NCBI GenBank assembly: GCA_934725345.1 | Contig: CAKVBG010000009.1 | Location: 1 to 25,544 of the forward strand | DNA from: an uncultured Eubacteriales bacterium | GTDB taxonomy: Bacteria > Bacillota > Clostridia > Oscillospirales > Acutalibacteraceae | Length of the DNA stretch: 25,544 nucleotides | Reading direction: 5' to 3' | In this document: piece by piece, positions 1-8,938 of the stretch | Numbering within the stretch: position 1 is the stretch's first letter | Layout: each line of letters starts with the position of its first letter | Notes under the pieces: generated by a model | Seen by the model: only the letters and a program-made list of their open reading frames with translations | The model's database searches: none | What the model was told of the DNA's origin: nothing | Made by a program: the position numbers and the translations under genes

Positions 1-1
1 T

Positions 2-685
2 TTGATAACATTTGGTTTTTGCTTAGTTATGATGTCGGTTTCTTTTGCGCTTAGAGATTCTTGCCAAGAATACATAAGTGTTTTAATCACGGATGTCCAT
101 AAGTATGAGGGATCTTTTAAGAACTCTGCGCTAAATCCCGGAGAATTTAGAATTTATCCTGAAAATAAACCCAATCAAGTTGAAAAATCCGACGCAACTC
201 CAGAAGAAAAATATATTGCGGATTTTCAGATTGGTCGTCAAGACTACGAAGTCAGTAGCGGTAGGATAAGCTTATTTAAACAGGGAGTTGAAATATTTCG
301 TCATCACCCTTGGATAGGGATTGGCCGGGCCAACTTAGGTATCTACGCCAGAAAGTATTTTAGCAATGGACTGATTCACCCGGATCTTCACAACAGTTAT
401 TTAACTATTCTGGTTTCTTGTGGAATAGTTGGGTTTGTTATTTTTGGGTTGTTTTCATTTTTAGTTGCATTGGATATCTGCAAAAGTTTGCTTATTGCAG
501 TTGGGCGGGACAGTTTCGGTGTTTTTTGCAGATTGTTTTCCGCACTCGTAGCATACTGCGGATACTGTTTGTTTGAGAAAGCTATTTTGTTTGATATGAC
601 TTTTATGGTAGGATTTTTTTGGTCTATGCTGGGGTATACTGTATCTTACATTACAAATTTGGAACGTCTGCAAAGAAAAACTTGA
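2..685 (+). CDS. O-antigen ligase/polymerase-like membrane protein (5'-truncated)
   Basis: This is the C-terminal part of a polytopic membrane protein; the frame is open to the left edge, so the true start lies outside the window. A hydrophobic segment opens the fragment, followed by a soluble loop of about 85 residues and then at least two or three membrane segments. The motif HHPWIGIGRANLGIY, followed by HPDLHNSYLTILVSCGIVGF, is typical of the O-antigen ligase/Wzy-like family (PF04932), in which a long extracytoplasmic loop carries a conserved HNS/HNxyL element. Members join or polymerise lipid-linked surface glycans. In a Gram-positive background it would serve capsule or wall-polysaccharide assembly, which fits the LCP protein further downstream. 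Family call fairly firm; substrate unknown. It ends 34 bp before nfo. Confidence 0.72.
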   Translation: MITFGFCLVMMSVSFALRDSCQEYISVLITDVHKYEGSFKNSALNPGEFRIYPENKPNQVEKSDATPEEKYIADFQIGRQDYEVSSGRISLFKQGVEIFRHHPWIGIGRANLGIYARKYFSNGLIHPDLHNSYLTILVSCGIVGFVIFGLFSFLVALDICKSLLIAVGRDSFGVFCRLFSALVAYCGYCLFEKAILFDMTFMVGFFWSMLGYTVSYITNLERLQRKT

Positions 686-719
686 ACTATTGTTTGAGTA
701 GTAAAAAATCAGAAAGGCT

Positions 720-1568
720 TTGAGTAAAATGGTTCAAAATATAGGTTGCCATCTTTCTTCTTCTGGAGGATTCTCCGCAATGGCGCTAACTGCAAAGAGC
801 ATTGGAGCAAACACTTTTCAGTATTTTTCGAGAAATCCGCGGGGAGGAAAAGCCAAAACGCTAGATGCTACCGATTTAGAAAATTTTTTAGAAATTTCAA
901 AGGTAAATAATTTTAAACATATTGTCGCACACGCTCCCTACACAATGAATTTATGTTCAGCTACTGAGCACATAAGGAATTTTTCTAAAGTTATGCTGGA
1001 GGAAGACTTAGAAAGTTTAGATAAAATTCCCAATAGCTATTATAATTTCCATCCCGGAAGTCATACAGGGCAGGGGATTCCTAAAGCTATTGAGGAAATA
1101 TCTGATGCACTTAACAGCGTAATCAAGCCGCAGCAAGATACTATAGTTCTCCTTGAAACCATGACCGGAAAAGGAAGTGAGGTAGGAGGAAAATTCGAAG
1201 ATATTGCTAGAATAATCGAAAATGTTGAGCTTAAAGATAAAATTGGAGTTTGTTTTGATACCTGCCATGTGTATGATGCTGGATATGATATCGTAAACAA
1301 TTTAGATGCTGTTCTTGAGGAATTTGATAAAAAAATAGGTATATCCAAATTGAAGGTTGTGCACCTGAATGACAGCAAAAACTTTTTGGGTAGCAAAAAA
1401 GACAGACATGAACAACTAGGAAAAGGAAATATAGGAATTGAAGCCATATTGAAGGTAGTTCAACACAAGTATCTCAAGGATTTAGTTTTCATACTCGAAA
1501 CACCTCAAGAAAGTTTAGACGGATACAAAATGGAAATAGAAATGTTAAGGAGTTCACATACCTTATGA
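720..1568 (+). CDS. nfo: Endonuclease IV (AP endonuclease)
   Basis: Tri-zinc apurinic/apyrimidinic endonuclease that cuts 5' to abasic sites in base-excision repair. At 282 residues it has the usual length. All metal ligands of the family are visible (numbering from the TTG at 720): H71 in HAPY, H111 in NFHPGSH, E146, D180 and H183 in CFDTCH, H215 in VVHLND, D228 and H230 in KDRH, and E260 in ILETP. This matches the E. coli Nfo set nearly position for position. The start is uncertain: TTG at 720 is only 2 nt from the AGAAAGG ribosome-binding site, while the in-frame ATG at 729 (residue 4) has a spacing of 11. The stop overlaps the next start as ATGA (1565-1568), so translation of the two is probably coupled. 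Confidence 0.96.
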   Translation: MSKMVQNIGCHLSSSGGFSAMALTAKSIGANTFQYFSRNPRGGKAKTLDATDLENFLEISKVNNFKHIVAHAPYTMNLCSATEHIRNFSKVMLEEDLESLDKIPNSYYNFHPGSHTGQGIPKAIEEISDALNSVIKPQQDTIVLLETMTGKGSEVGGKFEDIARIIENVELKDKIGVCFDTCHVYDAGYDIVNNLDAVLEEFDKKIGISKLKVVHLNDSKNFLGSKKDRHEQLGKGNIGIEAILKVVQHKYLKDLVFILETPQESLDGYKMEIEMLRSSHTL

Positions 1569-4500
1569 ATTTTAAGGAATGCGAGAGGAAATACAAAGGC
1601 GGAGCACTAAGCAAGATAATAATAGAATCATTTATTCCGGTTTTAGCTAATTTGAAAAAGACTGGAATTAAAAGGGCTATAAATGATTTCATACCTGAGA
1701 TTAACATAGATAAATTCGTAGTAAATAAGATTAAAAATCAGTTATCTAAAAGACGGAGCATAAGTGTGGGCTATGATTTTTTGGGCCACGTGGATGTGCA
1801 ATACCGTTATGATGGTATACAAATAGAGCCCACAGGGCTGCTCAGGCTTTTAATAAAAAAAATAACAATTACCAATTCTGAAATACTAGAATCGTTTAAC
1901 TGTATAATCAGTCAGATAGAAGAAAAATACATTTTAAATAACGAATATATTATCAGTAGAGTGGATGACATTGTTGCTCACTTCTCGGATAAAGGAGTTT
2001 ACAAACCAAAAAACGCAGAAGAAAAAACTTTTTATGATTTAGCTATGTTAATTCTTTTGAATTACTACAAAGAAAGCAATCATATCCCTCGTTGGATAAA
2101 ACCTGCGCTCGTAAATATAAGCAAAGGCGAATTTTTGACATCTTGGATAGAGTCTCTTTTAGAATACGTGTCTGAAATCATAGCTGAAGTAAGCGAAAAT
2201 ATATTTTTTAATTTTAAAGTCACGTTCGATTCTTTCTTAATAAGAATGGTTTTGGATAAAAAAACTAACAAAGGTCAAATTTCCAGCCTCTTAAAAATGA
2301 TGAATGTTGACTTGAAAAAGGTTATCTATGACTTTGCTAAAAAGTACATAAGCCCAAGTTTTATTAAGGGTTTTGGAGAGATAATCGTAAATATTCTAAA
2401 TTATTTTCTTAGTGCCGTCAGCAACAAAGATTCCGGATTTTCAGTTATGAGTGAGGATGATTATAGTTCTCAAAAACCGTTTTGTATAACGGTTTCAGCG
2501 AGTAAAGATTTTTGCTCTACCAGGGCTATAAGATGGTATAGCGGTGGACAGCCCAATATCGTTTTTTTAGAGTATTCGTACGATGAAAGTTTTAAGAATA
2601 GTGTTAAAGTTATGCCTGAGTGCAAGGTAGTTCCCAAGACTGTCCCAACGATTAATCTGGGACTCCTGGGGGGATACAAAATAGTGAATTTGAATAGATA
2701 TTCCGTGTGTTTGGAAAATTTATCTTCCGGAAAAATTTATTACAAAATTCATAGCGATTCATTCGTAAGTGAAGTGTATGCTCTAAAAACTAGGGATATT
2801 AAAGAAGATTTAAAATTTGCTGTTTTCACGGATTCGCAAGCCATGATTAAACAAGACTACGAAGTTTTTAAGGAAGTTGCTAATAATGCTTTGAAAGATA
2901 ACTCTGAGGATTTTATCGTCCACCTCGGAGATTTCGTGGATGATGGAAATAACCAAGAATATTGGAATTGGACACTAAACTCTAAAATTTGGAAACAAAA
3001 CGTGTGTTTCGCGATGAGCGGAAATCATGAAGCGAGGAGAAGCAAAATTGCTTTAAGTGCTGGGGTTGAGAATTCGGTTGTGAGCCATTTTAACTTTACA
3101 AATTTTCCTCCACAGGATACTTCTCGTGGGATTTATTATTCTTTTGAGGTAGGGAATGCAACGTTTATAGTTTTAAACACTAATTTTAGCGAAAATGATT
3201 CTTGCTTAGATGCCATACAGTATCAGTGGGCGAGTAAAGTTTTGAAGGAAAGTCAAAGTAGATGGAAAATAATATTTGCACATAAATCTGCATATTCAAG
3301 TGGTCCACATAGAAAAGACTCCGAAATTAAGAGATTTAGGCAGCAAATATCAGAACTTGCGTATCAAGGGAATGTTGATTTAGTTTTGAGCGGTCATGAT
3401 CATGTGTATCTGCGAACGGCTTTTATGGCACTTGGTGAACAAGTGGGTTATGAAAACAAATCTGCTGATAATAAATTTATAAATCCCTATGGTACGGTTT
3501 TTGTGATTCCAGGAACGTCTGGGGTTAAAAATTATAAGTCCAAACTAGATGTTTCTTTTCCTATAGAGTTTGCACCGAGTGTGCAAAAGCCTATTTATAC
3601 AAAAATTAAAATAAACAAAAAACTCACAACTTTTACTGCATATGATTATAACTCTAAGAGTAAAAGATCGGATATCTTAGATTCTTTTTCAATAGAAAAA
3701 AACACTCCTAATAAATACTTGATTGACAGCAAGCAAGTTTCCAAGCTTATAGAAAGCATTCCGGATGTCCCGTGGAGGGAAGTTTCTCCTAATTTGGAAA
3801 AAGCTTTGAAATCGTATAAGTCTCTGAGTTACAATGAAAAAATTAAAGTTGAAAACCGAGATAAATTATTTAAAGCTCTCCGCCTGAATAAAATTTACTT
3901 GGATATCATAAATAAAAACATAATTAAAGTACACACTAAAGAGGAATTCTTTTCAGCACTTTCAGACAGCACCATAGGCACTATAATCATTGAATGTGAT
4001 GAATTGAATTTTGACTGTAGATTTAGCGGAGGCAAAAAAATATTTATAAGAAGGCCTTTAGTAATAAGAGGGTGCGCTAAATTAACACATGTTAGTTTCA
4101 TTGTTGAAAACAAAGCTATGCTGATTATTTCCGATGAAGTGTGTATTGATAACACTCGTAAGATTACTTCTCTGTATCCCGGTTCTGACGTTTTTGAATT
4201 GCACGATAATACTGTTTTAGTTATCAACGACAACGCTTCAATTAATTCAGCATACGCGGTGGGTAAAAAAGGAATTGGTATAAATGTTTTGGGTAAAAGA
4301 TGTGCAGTTTATTTAAACAGTTCAAGTTCTAATTTTACGTCAAAACCTTTTATTAAATCTCTAGATATGAGTTCTAAGATAAAAGTGAACAGTGGAAAAT
4401 ATTTTTCGTCGCCGAAGAATTCCGCGTTTGTAGTGAACGGTGAACTTTTAATTAGGGGAGGCTTGGTGGATTCAATCAAAGGGATGGAGCAATCGGAAGT

Positions 4501-4702
4501 GGTGTTAGAAAGCGGGATTGTAGGAGAGCATTCAGGAAAGAAGATTCCTATAGAAACTATGGGAAGACTAAATTTGAGAAATGGAACGGTGCGTTCTAAA
4601 GATGGAGTTTCAATTTTGATATATGCCCAACAAAATACAAAGAAAAACAATCTTAATTTATCAACTATAGTTGATATTGAAGGAGAAATCAGATACAATT
4701 AG
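1565..4702 (+). CDS. Large calcineurin-like metallophosphoesterase with beta-helix-like C-terminus
   Basis: 1045-residue multidomain protein. Residues 1-300 are helical and unrecognised. Residues 306-408 look like the Ig-like N-terminal domain of purple acid phosphatases. Residues 416-650 are a calcineurin-like phosphoesterase with D423-S-Q425, GDFVDDG (D456), GNHE (N487, H488), AHKS (H573) and GHDHVY (H611, H613). Residues 718-785 resemble the small helical spacer with an ALTDEQK-like stretch (here SLSYNEKIKVEN) seen in Firmicute surface proteins. Residues 790-1045 have short alternating hydrophobic strands suggesting a parallel beta-helix. In this family D/N/H residues bind a dinuclear metal centre that hydrolyses phosphoesters; the substrate here is unknown. 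Oddly, no signal peptide or membrane segment is visible at the N-terminus although the domain set is typical of surface proteins. The start overlaps the nfo stop. Confidence 0.85.
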   Translation: MNFKECERKYKGGALSKIIIESFIPVLANLKKTGIKRAINDFIPEINIDKFVVNKIKNQLSKRRSISVGYDFLGHVDVQYRYDGIQIEPTGLLRLLIKKITITNSEILESFNCIISQIEEKYILNNEYIISRVDDIVAHFSDKGVYKPKNAEEKTFYDLAMLILLNYYKESNHIPRWIKPALVNISKGEFLTSWIESLLEYVSEIIAEVSENIFFNFKVTFDSFLIRMVLDKKTNKGQISSLLKMMNVDLKKVIYDFAKKYISPSFIKGFGEIIVNILNYFLSAVSNKDSGFSVMSEDDYSSQKPFCITVSASKDFCSTRAIRWYSGGQPNIVFLEYSYDESFKNSVKVMPECKVVPKTVPTINLGLLGGYKIVNLNRYSVCLENLSSGKIYYKIHSDSFVSEVYALKTRDIKEDLKFAVFTDSQAMIKQDYEVFKEVANNALKDNSEDFIVHLGDFVDDGNNQEYWNWTLNSKIWKQNVCFAMSGNHEARRSKIALSAGVENSVVSHFNFTNFPPQDTSRGIYYSFEVGNATFIVLNTNFSENDSCLDAIQYQWASKVLKESQSRWKIIFAHKSAYSSGPHRKDSEIKRFRQQISELAYQGNVDLVLSGHDHVYLRTAFMALGEQVGYENKSADNKFINPYGTVFVIPGTSGVKNYKSKLDVSFPIEFAPSVQKPIYTKIKINKKLTTFTAYDYNSKSKRSDILDSFSIEKNTPNKYLIDSKQVSKLIESIPDVPWREVSPNLEKALKSYKSLSYNEKIKVENRDKLFKALRLNKIYLDIINKNIIKVHTKEEFFSALSDSTIGTIIIECDELNFDCRFSGGKKIFIRRPLVIRGCAKLTHVSFIVENKAMLIISDEVCIDNTRKITSLYPGSDVFELHDNTVLVINDNASINSAYAVGKKGIGINVLGKRCAVYLNSSSSNFTSKPFIKSLDMSSKIKVNSGKYFSSPKNSAFVVNGELLIRGGLVDSIKGMEQSEVVLESGIVGEHSGKKIPIETMGRLNLRNGTVRSKDGVSILIYAQQNTKKNNLNLSTIVDIEGEIRYN

Positions 4703-4747
4703 TAGTAAGACAAATACATATGTTTAGACTGTAATTCGAGGGATGAT

Positions 4748-5707
4748 ATGAGTAAAAATTATAGACGTTTAAATTCCAAAGATGAAGAAAAGTTGAAATT
4801 TTATGGTAAATTGAAATTTTATCTAAAAAAGGGAACTAAAGGAATGATGTCAGCCTTTGCGATTTTACTTTTGTTAGCAGTTGGGCTTGTAGCTTTTTAT
4901 AAAATCTTAGATGAAAGTGGCGGTCAGAAAGCTAGCGGGCTAGCGCAGGAAACTATAAGTTGTAAATCCGAAAATTCTTCAGATGATACCCAAGGTTTTA
5001 GCGAGCTTGAAAAGAAAGAATTAGAGAGAGAATCTGAGAAAGAAAGTAAAATATCGGAATTCAGGTTACCTGAAGATGATAGTAAAGAGATTAAATTTCA
5101 TGATTTTTCTGTATGGAATTCTTATTGCAGTCCGGAATTGATAGTTGTAAATGATGCTAACATGTTATCTTCAGGTTTTGAGGCTAAAACTAAAGTATGC
5201 CGCGGGAAGGAAGTAGGAGAAGTAATGGCGGACGATTTAGAGCAAATGATTGTTGACGCAAAAAAAGAAGGAATAATTTTGTGGATATCTTCAGGCTACA
5301 GAAGTGTTGAATTACAGACCACATTATTTAATCGTCAGGTCGAACGAGAAAAGTCCAAAAGCAAAGAGATGATATCCCAAGAGGAAGCGGAGAAACGTGC
5401 AGCGAAAGTAGTTGCCAGACCCAATTCCAGCGAACATAACACTGGTTTGGCCATAGATTTTAATGGCGTGTGCGATAATTTTTACACTACTAAAGAGTAC
5501 AAATGGCTCATGGATAATGCCCATAAATACGGCTTCATTGAACGATATCAAAAGGAATGGAAGGAATATACAGGTGTTATTTATGAACCCTGGCACTTTA
5601 GATATGTGGGTAAGGAGGTGGCGCCACTGATTAAAGAAAGTGGATTATGTTTAGAGGAATACGTAAGAAACAAATTAATTGATAAAGCCTTGGAGGGAAA
5701 TTTATGA
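4748..5707 (+). CDS. VanY-type D-alanyl-D-alanine carboxypeptidase (M15B), membrane-anchored
   Basis: 319 residues. A cytoplasmic head is followed by one membrane segment (about 33-52), an acidic low-complexity linker (60-110) and an extracellular M15 zinc-peptidase domain. Catalytic signatures are SSGYRS (R185), SSEHNTGLAID (H230 and D237 as zinc ligands) and EPWHFR (E280 as general base, H283 as third zinc ligand). The family removes the terminal D-Ala of peptidoglycan stem peptides. The ATG at 4748 is preceded by GAGGGA at 4738-4743. It follows the phosphoesterase by 45 bp and its stop overlaps the gltX start as ATGA, so it is probably in the same transcript. No vanRSHAX-type neighbours are present, so a housekeeping wall-trimming role is likelier than glycopeptide resistance. 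Confidence 0.9.
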   Translation: MSKNYRRLNSKDEEKLKFYGKLKFYLKKGTKGMMSAFAILLLLAVGLVAFYKILDESGGQKASGLAQETISCKSENSSDDTQGFSELEKKELERESEKESKISEFRLPEDDSKEIKFHDFSVWNSYCSPELIVVNDANMLSSGFEAKTKVCRGKEVGEVMADDLEQMIVDAKKEGIILWISSGYRSVELQTTLFNRQVEREKSKSKEMISQEEAEKRAAKVVARPNSSEHNTGLAIDFNGVCDNFYTTKEYKWLMDNAHKYGFIERYQKEWKEYTGVIYEPWHFRYVGKEVAPLIKESGLCLEEYVRNKLIDKALEGNL

Positions 5708-7140
5708 AAATTCAAGTTAGAACACGTTTTGCACCCAGTCCAACAGGTTATATGCATATAGGTAATCTCAGGACCGCTCTATATGAGTATTTAATATCGA
5801 AATCTCAAGGTGGAGATTTTATAATAAGAATAGAAGATACTGATAGAGAAAGGCTTGTTACTGACGCAGAGCAAGTTATCTATAATACTTTAGATTCTGT
5901 GGGAATAAAAGCTGATGAAAGCCCCGAGCTCGGTGGAAATTACGGCCCTTATAGGCAAAGTGAAAGAAAAGATATCTATCTTAAATACGCAAAATCTTTA
6001 GTCGAGATGGGAAAAGCTTATTATTGTTTTTGTGAAAAGACTGAAGAAGAAACTCTTGTTTCAGGCCATAAGGACAAGTGCCGTGACCGCACAGACTCTG
6101 CCAAGCTTTTAGCAGAAGGTAAACCTTATGTTATCCGTCAGAGGATGCCTTTAGAGGGGTCTACTGTTTTTGAGGATATGGTTTTCGGAAAAGTTGAAAT
6201 TGAGAATAAAGAACTTGAAGACCAAATACTAATAAAAAGTGATGGATATCCAACTTATAATTTTGCTAATGTAATTGATGACCACGAAATGAAAATAACC
6301 CATGTTGTAAGGGGAAGCGAATATTTATCGTCCACACCGAAGTATAACTTACTTTATGAAGCCTTTGGATGGGAGATACCTAAATATATTCATTTACCCT
6401 TGATTATGGGTCAAAACCCCGATGGCAGTGTTTCGAAGCTTTCTAAACGTCATGGAGCGGTAAGTTTTGAAGACTTAACAAAAAAAGGATATCTACCGGA
6501 GGCTATTATAAATTACATAGCGTTTTTGGGATGGTGCCCGGAGAGTAATAGAGAGATATTTTCTCTTGAGGAACTAGAAGAGCAATTTTCTATCAATAGA
6601 ATTAGTAAATCTCCATCAATCTTTGACTATAAAAAATTAGATTGGTTTAACACTGAATATATAAGAATGAAATCTCCGAAGGAATTTTGTGAGATGGCAA
6701 TGCCATATATAAAAGAGGTAATACATAAGGAGGTAATCAACGTTAGTAAGATAGGTGAACTATTACAAAGCAGAATATCCCATTTTGATGAAATTCCAGA
6801 AATGATAAGTTTTTTCGAGGATGTCCGCGAATATGAGGTAGGTTTATTTGAGAATAAAAAAAGTAAAAGCACAAAAGAAAGTTCAATATCGGTTTTAAAT
6901 TTAGTGTTGGATAAAATTTCTACTATTTCAACTTGGACGTACGATAGCCTTCACGACGCGCTTATGAACATTTCTCATGAAATGGAGCTTAAGTGTTCGA
7001 CTGTTATGTGGCCGGTGAGGATAGCTTTATCTGGAAAGAACGTCACACCTGGAGGAGCAATTGAAATTTTAGAAATTTTGGGTAAAAAAGAATCAAGCGA
7101 AAGAATTCAGTTGGCTTTGGATAAACTAAAAGCTGAGTGA
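5704..7140 (+). CDS. gltX: Glutamyl-tRNA synthetase
   Basis: Class I aminoacyl-tRNA synthetase that charges tRNA-Glu, 478 residues, normal for bacterial GluRS. The HIGH-type signature PSPTGYMHIG is at 11-20 and the KMSKS-type loop KLSKR at 245-249. A partial zinc-type cysteine set (C108, C110, C126) lies in the insertion domain. The C-terminal anticodon-binding region (about 330-478) is helical as expected. The ATG lies inside the stop of the VanY-type gene (ATGA), with GGAGG just upstream within that gene, pointing to translational coupling. A separate GlnRS follows 19 bp later. This enzyme could therefore be a discriminating GluRS, but specificity cannot be read reliably by eye. Confidence 0.97.
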   Translation: MKIQVRTRFAPSPTGYMHIGNLRTALYEYLISKSQGGDFIIRIEDTDRERLVTDAEQVIYNTLDSVGIKADESPELGGNYGPYRQSERKDIYLKYAKSLVEMGKAYYCFCEKTEEETLVSGHKDKCRDRTDSAKLLAEGKPYVIRQRMPLEGSTVFEDMVFGKVEIENKELEDQILIKSDGYPTYNFANVIDDHEMKITHVVRGSEYLSSTPKYNLLYEAFGWEIPKYIHLPLIMGQNPDGSVSKLSKRHGAVSFEDLTKKGYLPEAIINYIAFLGWCPESNREIFSLEELEEQFSINRISKSPSIFDYKKLDWFNTEYIRMKSPKEFCEMAMPYIKEVIHKEVINVSKIGELLQSRISHFDEIPEMISFFEDVREYEVGLFENKKSKSTKESSISVLNLVLDKISTISTWTYDSLHDALMNISHEMELKCSTVMWPVRIALSGKNVTPGGAIEILEILGKKESSERIQLALDKLKAE

Positions 7141-7159
7141 TTATTGAAAGGATGATTAA

Positions 7160-8851
7160 ATGGAAAAATTATTGGCAGAGAATACTAATGGAGAGGAAAC
7201 CAGCAATTTTATATATGAAGCCATAAAGAAAGATATTTCTCCAACTGGTAGATTTGCAGGAAAAACCGTCCACACACGTTTTCCGCCCGAACCTAATGGA
7301 TATTTGCATATCGGTCATGCTAAAGCAATATGCATTGATTTTGGTGCGGCAGCAAAATTTGGTGGAGTTTGTAATTTAAGGATGGATGACACCAACCCTT
7401 CCAAAGAAGACGTACAGTACGTGGACTCAATCAAACGAGATGTCAAATGGCTAGGCTTTGATTGGCAAGATAGGTTTTACTACGCTTCGGACTATTTTCA
7501 AGAGATGTTTGAAAACGCTTGTAAGCTTATAGATAAAGGTTTGGCGTACGTATGTGAACTGACGCCTGAACAGGTAAAATTGAACAGGGGCGACGCTTCT
7601 CATCCGGCTGTGAGCCCTTATAGAGACCGCCCCATAGAAGAAAGCAAAGAGCTGTTTTTAAAGATGAAAAACGGTGATTTACCTGATGGTGCTATGACTT
7701 TGAGAGCCAAAATAGACTTGAGTTCCGGTAATTTCAATATGAGAGACCCTGTGATATACAGAATAAATAGAGCCAAACATCATCGCACAGGAACTGATTG
7801 GTGTATATATCCGATGTATGACTACGCTCATCCAATTGAAGACGCCCTTGAAGGGATAACACATTCACTGTGTTCTTTGGAATTTGAGGACCATCGTCCT
7901 TTATATGACTGGGTAGTTAACAATATGGAAATCGACTCTAAACCTCGCCAAATTGAGTTTGCAAGGCTTAATATCAATAATACTGTAATGAGCAAACGAA
8001 AACTCAGACAGCTTGTTGAAGAAGGTTTTGTTGATGGTTGGGATGACCCTCGGCTTCCTACTATTGGGGGGCTTCGCAGGCGTGGGTATACACCTGCTTC
8101 GATACGTAATTTTTGTGAAAGAATTGGAGTATCAAAGGTAATAAGTACGGTTGAATACTCTTTTCTTGAACACTGTTTGCGTGAAGATTTGAACTTAAAG
8201 GCTAAGAGGGTAATGGCGGTTTTAAATCCTTTGAAGCTAGTAATTACGAACTATCCTGAAAACAAAGAAGAATTTTTTGAAATTGAAAATAATCCAAATG
8301 ACGAAACAATGGGCAAGAGGGAAGTTAGGTTCTCACGAGAGACGTATATAGAGCGGGACGATTTTATGCAAGAGCCCACTAAGGGATATTTCCGACTTTT
8401 CCCTGGAAATGAAGTTCGACTTAAATCGGCGTATGTTGTGAAGTGTACGGGTTTCAAAAAAGATGAGAATGGTGAAATAGTAGAGGTATACGCTGAATAT
8501 GACGAAAACTCTCGCGGTGGAAATCCAGCGGATGGACGAAAGGTTAAGGGTACTATCCAATGGGTGGATGCGCAGTCCGGTAAAAAAATTAGCGTGAATA
8601 TTTATGATAACTTATTTACTTTGGAAAGTCCTGAAAGCGAAAATGATTTTTTAAGTTGTATAAATAAAGAATCTTTACATCAACTAAGTGACTGTATTGC
8701 AGAATCCGAAATTCAAAATGCCAAAATTGGAGATTCTTATCAGTTTATGAGAATAGGTTACTTCACTCCCGATTCTAAGCATTTTAGCACTGAGAATTTG
8801 GTATTTAATAAAAGCGTGGGTTTAAAAGACAGTTTTAAGAAAAATAAATAA
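7160..8851 (+). CDS. glnS: Glutaminyl-tRNA synthetase
   Basis: Class I synthetase that charges tRNA-Gln directly, 563 residues, close to the E. coli GlnRS length. The signature PEPNGYLHIGHAKA is at 43-56, the glutamine-type NLRMDDTNP follows at 72-80, and VMSKRKL is at 276-282. The C-terminal half contains the two beta-barrel anticodon-binding domains (for example GYFRLFPGNEVRLKSAYVVK). GlnRS is typical of eukaryotes, gamma-proteobacteria and scattered Firmicutes; many Firmicutes use GluRS plus GatCAB amidation instead. The family distribution is usually explained by horizontal transfer. The ribosome-binding site GAAAGG lies just before ATG 7160. The promoter of the next gene begins 8 bp after the stop. 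Confidence 0.97.
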   Translation: MEKLLAENTNGEETSNFIYEAIKKDISPTGRFAGKTVHTRFPPEPNGYLHIGHAKAICIDFGAAAKFGGVCNLRMDDTNPSKEDVQYVDSIKRDVKWLGFDWQDRFYYASDYFQEMFENACKLIDKGLAYVCELTPEQVKLNRGDASHPAVSPYRDRPIEESKELFLKMKNGDLPDGAMTLRAKIDLSSGNFNMRDPVIYRINRAKHHRTGTDWCIYPMYDYAHPIEDALEGITHSLCSLEFEDHRPLYDWVVNNMEIDSKPRQIEFARLNINNTVMSKRKLRQLVEEGFVDGWDDPRLPTIGGLRRRGYTPASIRNFCERIGVSKVISTVEYSFLEHCLREDLNLKAKRVMAVLNPLKLVITNYPENKEEFFEIENNPNDETMGKREVRFSRETYIERDDFMQEPTKGYFRLFPGNEVRLKSAYVVKCTGFKKDENGEIVEVYAEYDENSRGGNPADGRKVKGTIQWVDAQSGKKISVNIYDNLFTLESPESENDFLSCINKESLHQLSDCIAESEIQNAKIGDSYQFMRIGYFTPDSKHFSTENLVFNKSVGLKDSFKKNK

Positions 8852-8858
8852 AATAACA

Positions 8859-8886
8859 TTGACTTATATGTGATAGTTGTTATAAT
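8859..8886 (+). promoter_or_regulatory. Sigma-A-type promoter for the LRR protein gene
   Basis: TTGACT at 8859-8864 and a perfect TATAAT at 8881-8886 are separated by 16 bp. Transcription should start near 8893. That excludes the longer in-frame GTG start at 8870, which falls inside the promoter, and supports ATG 8939. Confidence 0.8.
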
Positions 8887-8938
8887 ATCCAGTATGACGT
8901 ATGTACAAAATTTGGAAAATAGTCGGAGGGATAGGACA

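Noticed and set aside
1061..1447. 128-codon minus-strand open frame under nfo
   Set aside because: Antisense to fully conserved endonuclease IV motifs; low-complexity Ser/Leu/Phe-rich translation.
4309..4698. 129-codon minus-strand open frame under the phosphoesterase gene
   Set aside because: Antisense shadow in AT-rich coding DNA; no start signals or family features.
5324..5596. Vancomycin-resistance locus suggested by the VanY-type gene
   Set aside because: No vanR, vanS, vanH, vanA or vanX neighbours; VanY-family peptidases are common housekeeping enzymes.
8870..8938. N-terminal extension of the LRR protein from GTG 8870
   Set aside because: It overlaps the promoter (8859-8886), lacks a ribosome-binding site and would bury the signal peptide; ATG 8939 has SD TCGGAGGG.
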